Positions 46,318 to 57,425 of a stretch of 64,000 nt of DNA are shown here, in pieces. Source of the stretch: Oidiodendron maius Zn (Eukaryota > Ascomycota > Leotiomycetes > Myxotrichaceae); assembly GCA_000827325.1 (NCBI GenBank), contig KN832872.1, forward strand, positions 2,218,096 through 2,282,095, written 5' to 3'. Position 1 is the stretch's first letter; each line of letters starts with the position of its first letter. Below the pieces are notes generated by a model. That model was not told the origin of the DNA and made no database searches. It saw only the letters and a program-made list of their open reading frames with translations. A program made the position numbers and the translations under genes.

Positions 46318-49300
46318 TTTGGATCCCAATGTCATTCGAATAGACAGGATGAAAACGTTTTTGCATACAAGGACAGTTTTTTGCAAGAGATGCCGACAGA
46401 TAAAAGACTGTAATACGGGACGTGCCCAAATAAAATATAAAGATCGAGGAGAGAACGATGGATCTGATAATTTGAACGCCGAGTAGGGAGAGAGATATTT
46501 ATGAAGAGCAGTATCGCACTACGTACCGGAGTCAGGACGCTGGTTGTTTTCATGATTTCCATACGCCCGGCAGGATGTTCCTTATTGGAAACGGAAAATC
46601 TTGAATATGGACGTAATACCTAACACTCAGGGGTGTATAAGCCTGACAATATGCAGAATGACTAAAATACACATCCGGGCCTCGGGCACTGACTACGCAT
46701 TGTGCTCGGATCCTCGGACCCCCGCATCCCCAGATTTGGCCTCCACAGGGTTACAATGCCTCGGAAGTAAAAGAAACGGATTAATTTAACTTTTGAGGAT
46801 ATCCAGATCTGGATAGTGACTATAATTTCCAATTAATATTGTGTTTTTTCTAACAGTTAATATCGGTTTTATCTAAGTTATTGCGCTAACTGTATATTGC
46901 CGCCATCTAAGCTCCTAACTAATAGGCCTTATACTTTAACCGCTGGCACTATAAATGGATTAAAAGTGAATTGGATCGATATAACGCCACCCCTAAAGGC
47001 CACTTACGACAACTCAGATTATCCAGCAATATCTGCAGAAAGCTTGAGTAAACTCTAGACGTATGCGTTCTTGCATGCACTTAATAAAGCAACGATGCGA
47101 GGTAGATCTGCGATGTGGCACTGATGATTCTGGAATTCTGATGAACGGCTGGAAATTTCATCGGAATAATTCCTTATTATCAAGGCACCTCGATCTCGCC
47201 ATTTACACACTTATGATAAAAAACGCCTCTTCATCCCATCACCTTTGATACTATCAAAGCCGCCTGCTAATATTATTGACCCAAGTTCTGTACTGTGCTT
47301 CCTCGGTGTAGCAGTATCCACCCCTATCTTAGTATTCATCAATCTCATTTCTCATTTCTCCTACGACGGTCCCATTTCTCTTCTTCCCAAGTATGATCCC
47401 ATTCCTCTTCTCTCCTGTAAAGATGCCATTCTTCTTTTCTTGTCCAATAATCCCGCTCCTCGTCTCCTGTTCAGTGGTTGACCATCCGCTCCAGAATATT
47501 ACGGCGGCAGCATCGACACTCAGTACTGTCTCTAACTCCGATGGATGAAAGTGGAGCAGCAGCGCCGCGAGCCGCGAGAGAGCATAAACTGAAGAATAGA
47601 AGGAGGAGAAAGGCGAGGTTGCAGTGAAGCTTTGGGAAGAGATAGGCTGATATTCTCTAGAACAAGAGACAGCTAGATGTCTTGAATTGCCCAGTAAGCA
47701 TCAGTATAGGAGCTATTTTGGAAGTATGCAACGAAACGGCATATATAAGTAGTATTGGAAACGTATACAGTGTTACAATTTCGAGTTCAATAAAGAAAAC
47801 TATGCTGGTCCCTTATGTTTTCAATGCTCTACACGTACTTAGGTAAAATAACGATCTCGACCATTGTGCTAAGCCCCTCTTCAGATATTTACAATGCTTC
47901 AGTTAGTCACTTCCCAAAGACTTGCAGATTGGATCCTACAGACTTAGAAATCAAGGACAGGTAAATATCATATTATGGAAATTATCTTGTACAAAGCTCT
48001 ATAGCCGAGGCTGATGCGTGGAGTCAATTGGTTTTCACATTGATCTGCCGACTTGATCAAACCACTGCAGAGATGTGCAGCTGTGTATGGCTGAAGAGGC
48101 AGTGCAGAATAAACGGAAAATATGAACAGCGACATGTTTGATATATATCACTTTTGCAAATAAATCAAGGGGGAACTTGTTGGGTACAGTTTCCACATAG
48201 CCGAAAGTGATGTTATACAGCTCAGCCCACTAAGCACTCAGCCTCGATTCGATCCACACGAGATTCCACAACTTCTTCTTAATAGCGAGTTGCTCGGAGT
48301 CTCCATAACCAGCACCATGCCGGAGGGCAACCAAGCTCTTCTCCACATGCGCTATGCAAACCAGAACTAAACATACCTGAGGATTTGGGACTTACCTAAC
48401 TCAAGCCCGTCACTTCTCCTGATTATTCCCCGCAGCGATCCTGCATATAGACAGAAAATCCTTACGGTAATCTTGTGGCTATGGCACTCCAGGACAGGAA
48501 AAGCACTAAGCAAACGAAACCACTCCCTCAACCAACAACCCCTGCCGTGAGTGCCACGAATCGAGACAGGAGCATGTGCATCATGAAGAGTGAATTGCGA
48601 ACGCATTGGGAAAGAAAAAGCAATTCTAATGAGCCTTATGGCTCGATACAGATGGAGGCAGGGTGGACCAGTCACTAATATAGGTGATACTTGCTTCCCA
48701 AATAGGAAAACCGATAGCGGAGTAGCGATTGTTAGCCCCTCGGTCGCACGGTCTCGCAAAAAAACTTCTCAGGCCCAGTCCCGCGGCCTCACGTATTGCG
48801 GGATAGATGCTGATCTATAAACCGAGAGGAGATAAGGTTTTGTACGTGACAGCCAAGGTCGCTGCCTAGCCAGGAGTAGGGCTGTAAGGCTTGTTCGTAT
48901 CCCATTTCCATAAACCGTCTAGGGATGTTTTTGTGAGGGCGCCGCTGCTGCGTCTGCCTGATACGCGCGTAGCGAAATATTGTTGGCTGGCATTCTCCTC
49001 ACGCAGCGTTAGAAACGCCTTCTCACCTTCGTCATATGGCAGCAGCATTGATGGACGACAGATCCCAGCCAGGAGACATACCTTCTCCTCGCCCCTTGTC
49101 GCTATGCTCCTTGCTGCGAATCGTTTCCGTACAGGGAAATAAACTACCGGTGCCTTACCCACAGAGCCTCTAGCTTATGCTGCTCTATTCATAGACTGGT
49201 CGGAGTACCGCCCGAGGAGAATGCGCGGCACGGCTCAGGGACAGAGCCTATCACAAGTCCAATTTCCTCCTGCGGAGGCTCGCGACATGGGTCTGTCTCG

Positions 49301-49473
49301 ACTTTTCTGCACTGCCCGTTGGGTACTAGGCCGTGTGGTAATTAAACCCCCCAACTGTTCTCCTCGCGTCAGACAATGACTTACAACCCTTTACGAGACA
49401 AAGGTCTCAATTCATGATGTTCTGCTGCTCTTGAGACTCGCGACCCGGGGTTCAATGGCTGTACGGTGCATCA
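46318..49473. other. Long gene-poor interval
   Basis: About 3.2 kb. The part 46800-47100 is AT-rich. A pyrimidine-rich stretch at about 47330-47460 repeats a CCCATT-CTCTTCT-like unit imperfectly three times. A possible HET-gene relic lies at 48866-49162. I find no intact gene. Confidence 0.45.
48866..49162 (-). pseudogene. Possible relic of a HET-domain gene (C-terminal part)
   Basis: A minus-strand frame reads RSIATRGEEKVCLLAGICRP, then DEGEKAFLTLRE. It resembles the Arg-Ser-Thr...Asp-Glu...Cys-Leu-Ala block after the HET domain in fungal heterokaryon-incompatibility proteins. No HET domain is found upstream, so this would be a fragment. The match is short and from memory. Confidence 0.25.
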
Positions 49474-50974
49474 ATGGCGCGCAGATACCTCTCTCCTGCC
49501 CCTAGTCGGCGACGGCCCTTTCTCCTGGGCCTCACCGCGCTCATTATCTGCCTATGCCTGACGATACGTTCTTTGTCGATGAGGGAGCTGGTTCATGGCG
49601 CTGTGGTCTACCAAGAAGACTTCCCTCTGACGTGGAAGCATGCGCACATGGCTAGAGGAAAGGGAGGGGGTAAGTGTCTCAATTCTTCGCTGTCGCATGG
49701 CGCAAGTCCGAAGGACTCTTGACTCCTGGCCTGATCAACATCACCCTGCTGACCAGTCTGCCTAGCGTGGTATATCCCTCCACATTGGCTTCGGCCATCA
49801 GATCCACGGCCGAAGAACATCATCGAAGCTGCGCGCCTAGCCAGTCGCCGAGCCATTTCCTCGTCGCACACACTCTCCTACTCGACAATCCCTCAAATAA
49901 TACACCAGAAATGGAAGAACACAACAGTTGACACATGGCCGCGTGCAATCACCGATGGCATCGAGCGCTGGTTAAGTTATGCTATGGTGGAAAACGACAA
50001 TGGCATGGCACATATGCTCTGGTGGGATGACGGATGCGATGAGTTGATTAGACAAGTCAATCCAGAGCTCGTGGATAGCATAAATGCACTGCCATTACCG
50101 GTGGAGAAATACGACGTTTTTAGGATGGTGGCATTGAACACCTATGGTGGTATCGTATGGCTCCCCTCCAAAGTACCATTTGGCACTGGACTGATAGTTT
50201 GCTTCTAGTATGCAGATGTCGATACGACGCCGCTGCGTACTCCCCGAACCTGGCTCGACGAGACAGACATTTTGCCTTGGTCGGATCCGCAAACAGGTGC
50301 ACAATACAGCTCCAACACCAGCAGCCATCCTATACAACTCATTCTCGGCATAGAAGGCGATAACCCTCCGGATACGAACACATATTGGCGGATGGGATAC
50401 AACTTTCCGGTACAGCTGACGCAGTGGGCTCTTGCCAGTGCGCCTGGCCATCCAATTATCAACCGCTTCCTCACTACATTCGCCAAACGGATGCAGCAGC
50501 TAGCAAAGCCATACAATGGCAACCTAACGCTTGCTGCTTCGGCCGGCGCATTCAACCAGGATCCTCTGAGTTTGACTGGACCCGAAGCAATTACTGTGGC
50601 TACCATGGGCTGGTTGGAGGAGAATTCTGGGCTGCGGTGGAACGCGCTTACAGGTTTGGAAGACGGGGGACGAAGTAAGGCGATTGGAGACACGATGATA
50701 CTACCTATTACTGGTATCAGGTAAGCACTTCCGCCATGACTCCAATCCCTACCGCTCGATTTCCGTAGATTACTGTCTGACTTCTGGTATCAACAGTCCT
50801 GGACGTGGAAAATTCGGAAACATGGGCTCGAAACCCATCACCGACCCCTCCGCTCGGCTGGTGCATAATGGGCAGGGAAGTTGGAAGACATTTGACCTCA
50901 AGGTTGAGTTTGGGAAGATTTGTAGGATGGCTTTTGGACGGTGTAGAGACTGGTCCAAGGTTCCCATAAAATGA
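49474..50974 (+). CDS. GT32-type glycosyltransferase, OCH1-like
   Basis: Predicted Golgi type II membrane glycosyltransferase of 427 residues, likely a mannosyltransferase acting on N-glycans or sphingolipids. Exons are 49474-49669, 49757-50154, 50209-50720 and 50797-50974; introns are 87, 54 and 76 bases and the model closes in frame. A short cytosolic basic stretch is followed by one membrane anchor (FLLGLTALIICLCLTI). Then come the GT32 blocks IPQIIHQKWKNTTVDTWP, YDVFRMVALNTYGGIYADVD with the metal-binding DxD at about 201-203, and ILPITG with SPGRGKFGNMGSKP. The end CRDWSKVP is also conserved. The gene looks intact. Substrate is inferred from the family only. Confidence 0.9.
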
Positions 50975-51678
50975 GTAGTGGCTGGCACACCAATCCGCCC
51001 TGTACTATTATTATCCCAGTTTTATAGCGTTGCCTAAGTGCTGTTGCCGTTGTTGCGAGATTCTTCTAGCATATGTATGACCAGAAGTTAGTTGAAACCA
51101 GTCAAGGACTTTAAAGATGATGTATCAGAAGCTGATCTCAATTGTGAAGGAAGGTTAAGGCAGAAAAAGGGGTAAGGTGCAGAAGAGATTTGTCAAGATT
51201 CTCTGCATCAAACGCCGCAATTACAAAAACAAGAGACACAAATTACGGCGTCTATTCTTCACTCTATTCTCCATATTTGCATTGTCTGGAGCAATGACTT
51301 AACCGTTCTAGAGACTTACCCCGCGTCGTGGCTAGTGAGGAGAATACAGTACCATATGGACAATCAAATTCGGTTACCTCCTCCCCCCACACTCACAGCA
51401 CATCACTCCCATCAAAAGGTTGCCTGGCTTCTTCAACAGACTTCAAATGGCGGACAGTTGAGAGGCGGGACACGATCATAGGAGAAAATCTCAACAACTA
51501 TCTAGTGACTAAGAACTACAAGGATTGCTCGAATTTGTGTTATTCGAGATTAGATATTAATTATTAAATTACACATCATAATATGAGAAGCCCCAATAAC
51601 AAAGTTCTCATGAAAGACGTATAGAGTGGCTCTACTGAATCAGTGAATAGGAAACATTTAGCAACGACCCGTGCCAAT
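50975..51678. other. Intergenic between convergent genes
   Basis: About 700 bases holding both 3' ends. No gene supported. Confidence 0.5.
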
Positions 51679-53039
51679 TCAAAACAACTTGTATTGCCTC
51701 ATCTCAGCCCTGCTCATTTTGCTCAAGTCGTAGTGTTTCCCACCTGGGTGATGCTTCTTGAAATTTTCGTACTTTATGCTTTGTTAGCAAAGGCATGAAA
51801 AACTCATATTCATGGAACATACCTCAACACCCCAGTCCCACCGATACCACATTCTATCATGGTTGCCATCGTCGATATCACACCACATTTTATCTTGGTC
51901 ACCATCGTCGATATCGCCATCGCCGATATTCCCATCATCGGCATTCCTATCGTCGATATCATCGTCAGGAAGCCAGCCCTCCATTCTAGCAAAGGTTTTG
52001 TATCCATTGCCTTCGTCTTCTTCTGCAGCATGCTCGGATGATAGTTTTTTCTCCATATACAATTCTCGTAACGTATCCAACATATCCTTGCTCACAGAGA
52101 CTTGCTTCCGGATAAGATTTTCTAGCTTGATGCCCGCTTCATCGCACGCTCTTACGACTTCGCAACCCCAGTTGATGTCGCAGTCACATGCTTCATTCTC
52201 GACAAAGTCTAGTAGCATGAGACAGATGATTGGAAGGTTCTTGATTTCCGAGTTCGGTTTGAATAGGTCGTGTTCAGACAGCATTTCAAAGGTAGTCAGG
52301 ATCATGACGCCTAACATGTTGATGATTCCTTTTACCCCATCGCCGTCCTCGTTTCCTGACATCATGTTAATTCTGGGCTTAAGGATGGGAGAAAACATAT
52401 CGATATAACTTACCCATCCATTCCGTTAAGTCTTCGCCCTTGAAAAAACAAGCCACGGCCTCCGTATAGGCCCACTTCTTAAACGGACTTATTTTCTTCT
52501 TGAAAATATCACGATTGAAATCCTTCAAATGATTCGCCATAACTTCAGACATGCCCCACCCGTTCCAGTCATTATATATATGGATGCCCTTGGCATGCTG
52601 ATCCCTCTTCTCGCATTCCCTTGACAGCTTCCTGCACATCTCCATACCAGCTTCGGAGACGGGGATTCCGAGGTCGGATACCCGATTGATCCACGGATCG
52701 ATGATCTCGCCATTTTTTGGCATATCTTGGTTCTTGTCACCGAGAAATTCCCCGATATTAGGCCATTGTAGGTTCAAGTAACTTTGTTTCTCGGAGAGCT
52801 ACACAATGAGTATCGTTAATTACTCTCTGGCAGGACAAAGCATGATTACGTACAGTGCTTGGGTCCGAGTATTTGTATGTCTGCTTCTGTGCATCTCCTC
52901 CAGCTTTCGGTGCAGGAGGATTAAAGTCGAGCAGTGTTTGAGCAGATGGATTTGAAGTGGAGGCGTCGGGCGAGATCTTGCTGGACTGTGTATTGTGACC
53001 ACTGCGACGCGTTCCAGCCGCTATATCGTTGCTGGCCAT
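51679..53039 (-). CDS. Hypothetical protein with Asp-rich repeat
   Basis: Unrecognised protein of 398 residues from exons 53039-52854, 52798-52414, 52355-51823 and 51771-51679; introns are 55, 58 and 51 bases and the sum closes in frame. The ATG at 53039 begins MASNDIAAGTRRSG with a disordered region. A helical central domain follows (LQWPNIGEFLGDKNQDMP, later LTTFEMLSEHDLF and LMLLDFVENEACDCDINWG). Near residues 310-365 a run of Asp-rich units (DDDIDD, DDGNIGD, DIDDGDQDKMW) is coded by short repeats. The last exon, after an AAAG acceptor, reads YENFKKHHPGGKHYDLSKM. There is no signal peptide or membrane segment. It may be another lineage-specific accessory gene. Confidence 0.7.
51850..51965. 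repeat. Short imperfect repeats (ATCGTCGATATC type) in coding sequence
   Basis: Units built on CATCGTCGATATC and CATCGCCGATATTCC recur about seven times, coding the Asp-rich stretch on the minus strand. They are imperfect, so slippage could be old. Confidence 0.75.
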
Positions 53040-54135
53040 TTCTGCGAGGGCTTTGCGCTTTGGCGGTATTGAGTAATATGCTTAGGAGCAGCTTTCGAGG
53101 CTGTTTAAAAGGAAAGCTTCGGTTTGATTGGTCGGCTACACAAATAAATCCATATGCGAACTCCATTTTAGCAGATTCCCAAATTGAGTACTTACGGGTG
53201 ATTTTGATCTTCAATAGCACCACGTCTATATTAGACCACGTCAAAGGTTCCTCAAGAGGTATTCCAGACCATTCGACGATATGCAATTGGAAATGGGGTT
53301 GTATCTTCATGTACAAGTCTGTATTGATGTTTACGCGGGGCAGAACGCGTCTCGGGAAGCCTCTCACTCTTCTTGACTGACAGGGGGCAATTAGTCACGT
53401 GCGATTGGAGGAGCAGATTCAAAATAGGCTCTCAATACATCTTGAATATCGTCTAATTTTAACTAAGATACTTACTCTTTTCACTAGATTTCCTTGAGCC
53501 CATCTGCAATTTCAAATGGTGCTGCAAAACAAAGAAGAAACCCCCTTTAATTCATAATACTACAGAAAGTTTAAACAATTGAAAAATTCTTCACCACTGC
53601 GGTTGACCGCAGTCCCATTCCAGCAAGGATGCTGAGTTAGGTATAATCCGTCAGCGCGTTTTGCCCTGGATTAAATTAATTTATCTATCTCCAGAGTTCT
53701 TAAATTTAATTATAGATAAAAATTTGGTTGCTTCTTACTTTGAGATGTGTTTAGAGGTCAGTAGCCTGTTAAAGCTTAAATAGATCCATCAGACTGTGGC
53801 GAAATGGAGAGCTGATTCGTTCTTATTTGTTCATATACGAACTGGCCCCTGCCCAGGCTTTGTAAGGGACACGTTTGTTAGCGTGCTAGAAGCATGGACA
53901 ACTTGTGACTTCCTTCCTCATTCCGCAATTTAAGTTAGCAGTATGACAACCATAAGTCTCACGTAATATTGTCGAGCCGAGACACATATATACGCGAGAG
54001 ACCGCGATACCAACGTTAAACAACGAGCCTTCGTGTCGATAATGCTCATAATCTAAAATAATCTGCAAATAAGCTTCCAGCTTTACTTTCCTCAGCTTGC
54101 AACTTCCCGCATCAAAATACCTTCCAATTAAAGCA
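53040..54135. other. Intergenic between divergent genes
   Basis: About 1.1 kb. A minus-strand frame reaches to 53367, but it overlaps the start of the Asp-rich gene in another phase and shows no motif. Presumably holds two promoters. Confidence 0.45.
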
Positions 54136-55988
54136 ATGTCTCTGTTAGAGGATACATTCGATGTGATCGTGATTGGTGGTGGAACTGCCGGTCTTGTAGT
54201 TGCAAATCGACTTTCGGAAATATCCAATCTTCAAGTACTGATACTTGAAGCTGGAGAGAACAGAAATTCTGATCCAAATATCTCTGTTCCTGGCTTTGTT
54301 GTGCGTGCGTTAGGGGACCCGAAATATGACTGGGCCTTCGATACCGTCCCCCAAGAGGAATTGAACGGGAGAGTGGTGAATCTGCCACGAGGGAAAGGTA
54401 CGAATCTGACGTCGTGTTTGTAGAATGTCGTCTAATATGAGCAGTCCTCGGCGGGTCAAGTGCGATCAATGCATTAGCTACGATGTATCCTTCTAAAACT
54501 TTATTTGACGTTTGGACCAAGCTTGGAAACCACGGTTGGGATGCAGATACGATGGGACCATATTATAAAAAGTCTGAAAATTTTCATCGGCCAGATCCTA
54601 AGCTTGTAGAGGAGCTTTCCATGGATTACTTGGACAGCAGTTTACACGGAAATGAGGGCCCTATTCAGACGTCTGTTCCAAACTACTACTTACTCCCGCA
54701 AAAGCTATGGATTGACAGCTGGAAGAAGCTGGGACTTCGGGTTTCCAAAGACCCAATATCTGGCCAAGCAGTGGGTGCATTCACATGCCCAAGCTACATT
54801 GACCCAAAATCAGCAACTCGAAGTCATGCGGGCAATGCATATTATGAGCCTGTCAGCTCAAGAGCGAATCTCCATCTGAAAGTGAATGCTATGGTTGAAA
54901 AAATACTTCTATCAAAGTCAGCCGACGGATCAGTCATCGCAACTGGAGTGCAGTACAAAGTCGATGGGCAAATCAAAATTGCCCATGCTGAAAAGGAAGT
55001 TATCTTATCCGCGGGTGCATTTGGAAGCCCAGCAATCCTAGAATTATCGGGAATTGGAGATGAAGCTCTCCTTTCTCCTCTTGGGATCGATGTGGTCCTT
55101 TCCAACCCAAATGTAGGCGAGAATTTACAGGATCATCCAACGACTATCATGTCAGTGGAAGCGCTCGATAATAGTGATTCTCTTGATTCTCTGAGAGAGC
55201 CTGAAAGACTGCAAGAAGCTATCCGCCAATATACTGAAGAGAAGACAGGCCCCTTTTCAATGGCTTTCAATGCGATGGCTTATTTGCCTCTGATTGATCT
55301 GCTTGAGTCTGCGGATAAAAGTTCGCTTGAAAATCTCGTATCATACCTCGCCAACAATAAAACTCGGGAAATATCTGATGCACAGCGAATTCAACAGGAC
55401 TATATCTTATCTCTTCTCTTGGATCCAAATGATTCTATCTGTTATTTAACAGCGGCTCCCGCGGAATTTTTTCCTGTACTTTCTCCACAGGGTATCAATA
55501 CCGTGTCTATGGTCTCGACACTTCTTCATCCACTTTCTCGTGGGTCTACGCACATTCAGTCTAACGATCCAACAAAGCATCCCAGAATTGACCCAAAGTA
55601 TCTATCTCACCCACTAGATCTCGAAATCTTTGCACGGATAATTTTACTCCAAAGAAAAGTTGTCTCACTTCAGCCTCTTGCCTCACGTCTCAAGTCAAAC
55701 GGACGAACGAATCCACCCAACGGGCTACCAAAAACTCTTGAAGAGGCTAAGTCCTGGGCAAGGGAGAGCACGATTGGTCAGTACCACCCCTCCGGAACTT
55801 GTTCGATGATGCCCAAAGAACTTGGCGGTGTGGTGGATGAGAGACTGGTTGTGTACGGAACGAAGAATTTGAGAATTGTTGATGCCAGCATCTTTCCTAT
55901 GATTCCGAAAGGACCTATCACATCAACTGTGTACGCAGTTGCTGAAAGGGCGTCAGATATCATCAGAGAAGATCTAACAATCACTTGA
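54136..55988 (+). CDS. GMC oxidoreductase 1
   Basis: FAD-dependent alcohol/sugar oxidase or dehydrogenase of the glucose-methanol-choline family, 601 residues. Exons are 54136-54397 and 54445-55988 with a 47-base intron. The FAD-binding motif IVIGGGTAGLVVANRLSE starts near residue 11. The family signature LGGSSAINALA follows the intron. Other blocks are AGAFGSPAILELSGIG and GENLQDHP. The catalytic His is about 535 in GQYHPSGTCSM. The second active-site position, usually Asn or His in a GN-Q or GH-Q context, falls in PKGPITSTVYA, so Pro (about 578) stands there; either the alignment shifts or the chemistry is altered. There is no signal peptide, so it is probably intracellular. Its closest neighbour downstream is another GMC gene. 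Confidence 0.92.
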
Positions 55989-57425
55989 TTTAGCATTCCA
56001 TCTCTTGAATATATCAATCACAGCTTTTCTAGATTAGTAGTTCGTCTCTATAGATAACATAAGTTGTTTAGTCAACCTTAGAAATGCCTCTAAACAGTGC
56101 TAAAGCTACTCTATGTTGGCTTGAATATAGGATTTGATGGATTTGAAGGAGTTCAGGCCCTCTTTGCTAGAGGTTAAAGCCATTTTTATGCTGATAGCAT
56201 GCAATGCCATAGCTGGTCTGTGGTGCTTGAACTAGACTAGCTTTCTGGCATTATTAATAGTTTTGAACTCTACATTCTAAAGGTAGGGTAAAGACCCCAT
56301 CATTAATAAGTCGTGGAATGTAACATAAGGGTGTATGGCAAGGATCGAAACGAGATTGAAGCTGAACTATTCGGCAGAAACACATGCGAGTGGATTATCT
56401 CCGAAGTGGATAGTGGCGAAATCTCGTGAGGTAGAAAATCTCTCACGCTTAACTATAGTACGTTATAAGATGCTCGAAAGATTGCAGCCTTAATCGCATC
56501 TTGCTGCACGGTAATCATCCGCACGTTTGGGTGGATATTCTTGTGTCTCATTCGCTCATGGTCGGTAGAAGCAGAGCTAATAGCCCTGTAAAGTTAATCG
56601 GAGGAAACACGCAGTATTCCTTGTACATTACGCTCCGCATTAGAAATAGGCTCCTGCTGTTAGCCCGTAAGCAAAGTTAATCGGAGAAAACACGCAATAT
56701 CCTTTGCGCATTATGGCCCGCATTTAAAAATAAGCCCGAGTCTGATTAAGAAAATTGGCAGTATTGAATAAAGTTTGTAGGCGATTCTAGCACAAACACG
56801 CTCTAGACTAGATAATCAAGAATATGCTCGATATTCGGCATAAATAAGACACGTACATGCGCCTTGCAGCTTATAGAACCAATGGAGTATAATTGTTGCT
56901 ATACTTTGAATGCATTGAGTGGGAAGTTTTTTAACAAAACTACCGACTAACTAGATAATGATATCAAAATACGCCATGTTCTTAATATAGTCCAGAGACA
57001 CATTGGTGTGGATAACCTCCGGGCATGGCTGAGAGTGACCAAGTGATTTTAGCTTCTCGGCCTAATGTTGGGCCATGCAAGATTTGATTCATTGCTGATG
57101 GTCTGCTAATAATACACTTCCCGATAAATTTCCATGTAGTGCTTCTATATCTCAGGTACCCAAATAGTTCAAACAGTGTTTGAATATAATCGCAACAGTC
57201 TAGAGGGGCCATGCCAGTACAAGTTGAGTATGTAAAATACAGCCCACTCAGCATTGGATGGCGGCTGGAAAGGTGCTTATTTAACTTTGAATCGAGACAG
57301 GTGGCTTACATCCGACGAGTAGAAGAGTTATGGTGTATGGTACTTATATAAATGGTTTAATTATACTACACCTAAGTCAAATACTTGTAATTTGCTCACT
57401 TAATCACGAGTTGATCAAGATCAAT
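55989..57425. other. Interval between two GMC genes
   Basis: About 1.4 kb of AT-rich sequence without a gene. It contains an 80-base tandem duplication at 56582-56741, described separately. Confidence 0.5.
56582..56741 (+). repeat. Two-copy tandem repeat of about 80 bases
   Basis: Copy 1 (56582-56660) and copy 2 (56661-56741) share AAAGTTAATCGGAG, AAACACGCA, TAT-CCTT and CCCGCATT-like segments in the same order. Differences are scattered, so the duplication is not recent. Confidence 0.75.

Noticed and set aside
47245-47481. Plus-strand hydrophobic frame
   Set aside because: It reads through a pyrimidine-rich imperfect repeat; the hydrophobic residues follow from CTT/TTC content.
52921-53367. 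Minus-strand 148-codon frame
   Set aside because: It overlaps the first exon of the Asp-rich gene in another phase and cannot be joined to anything.
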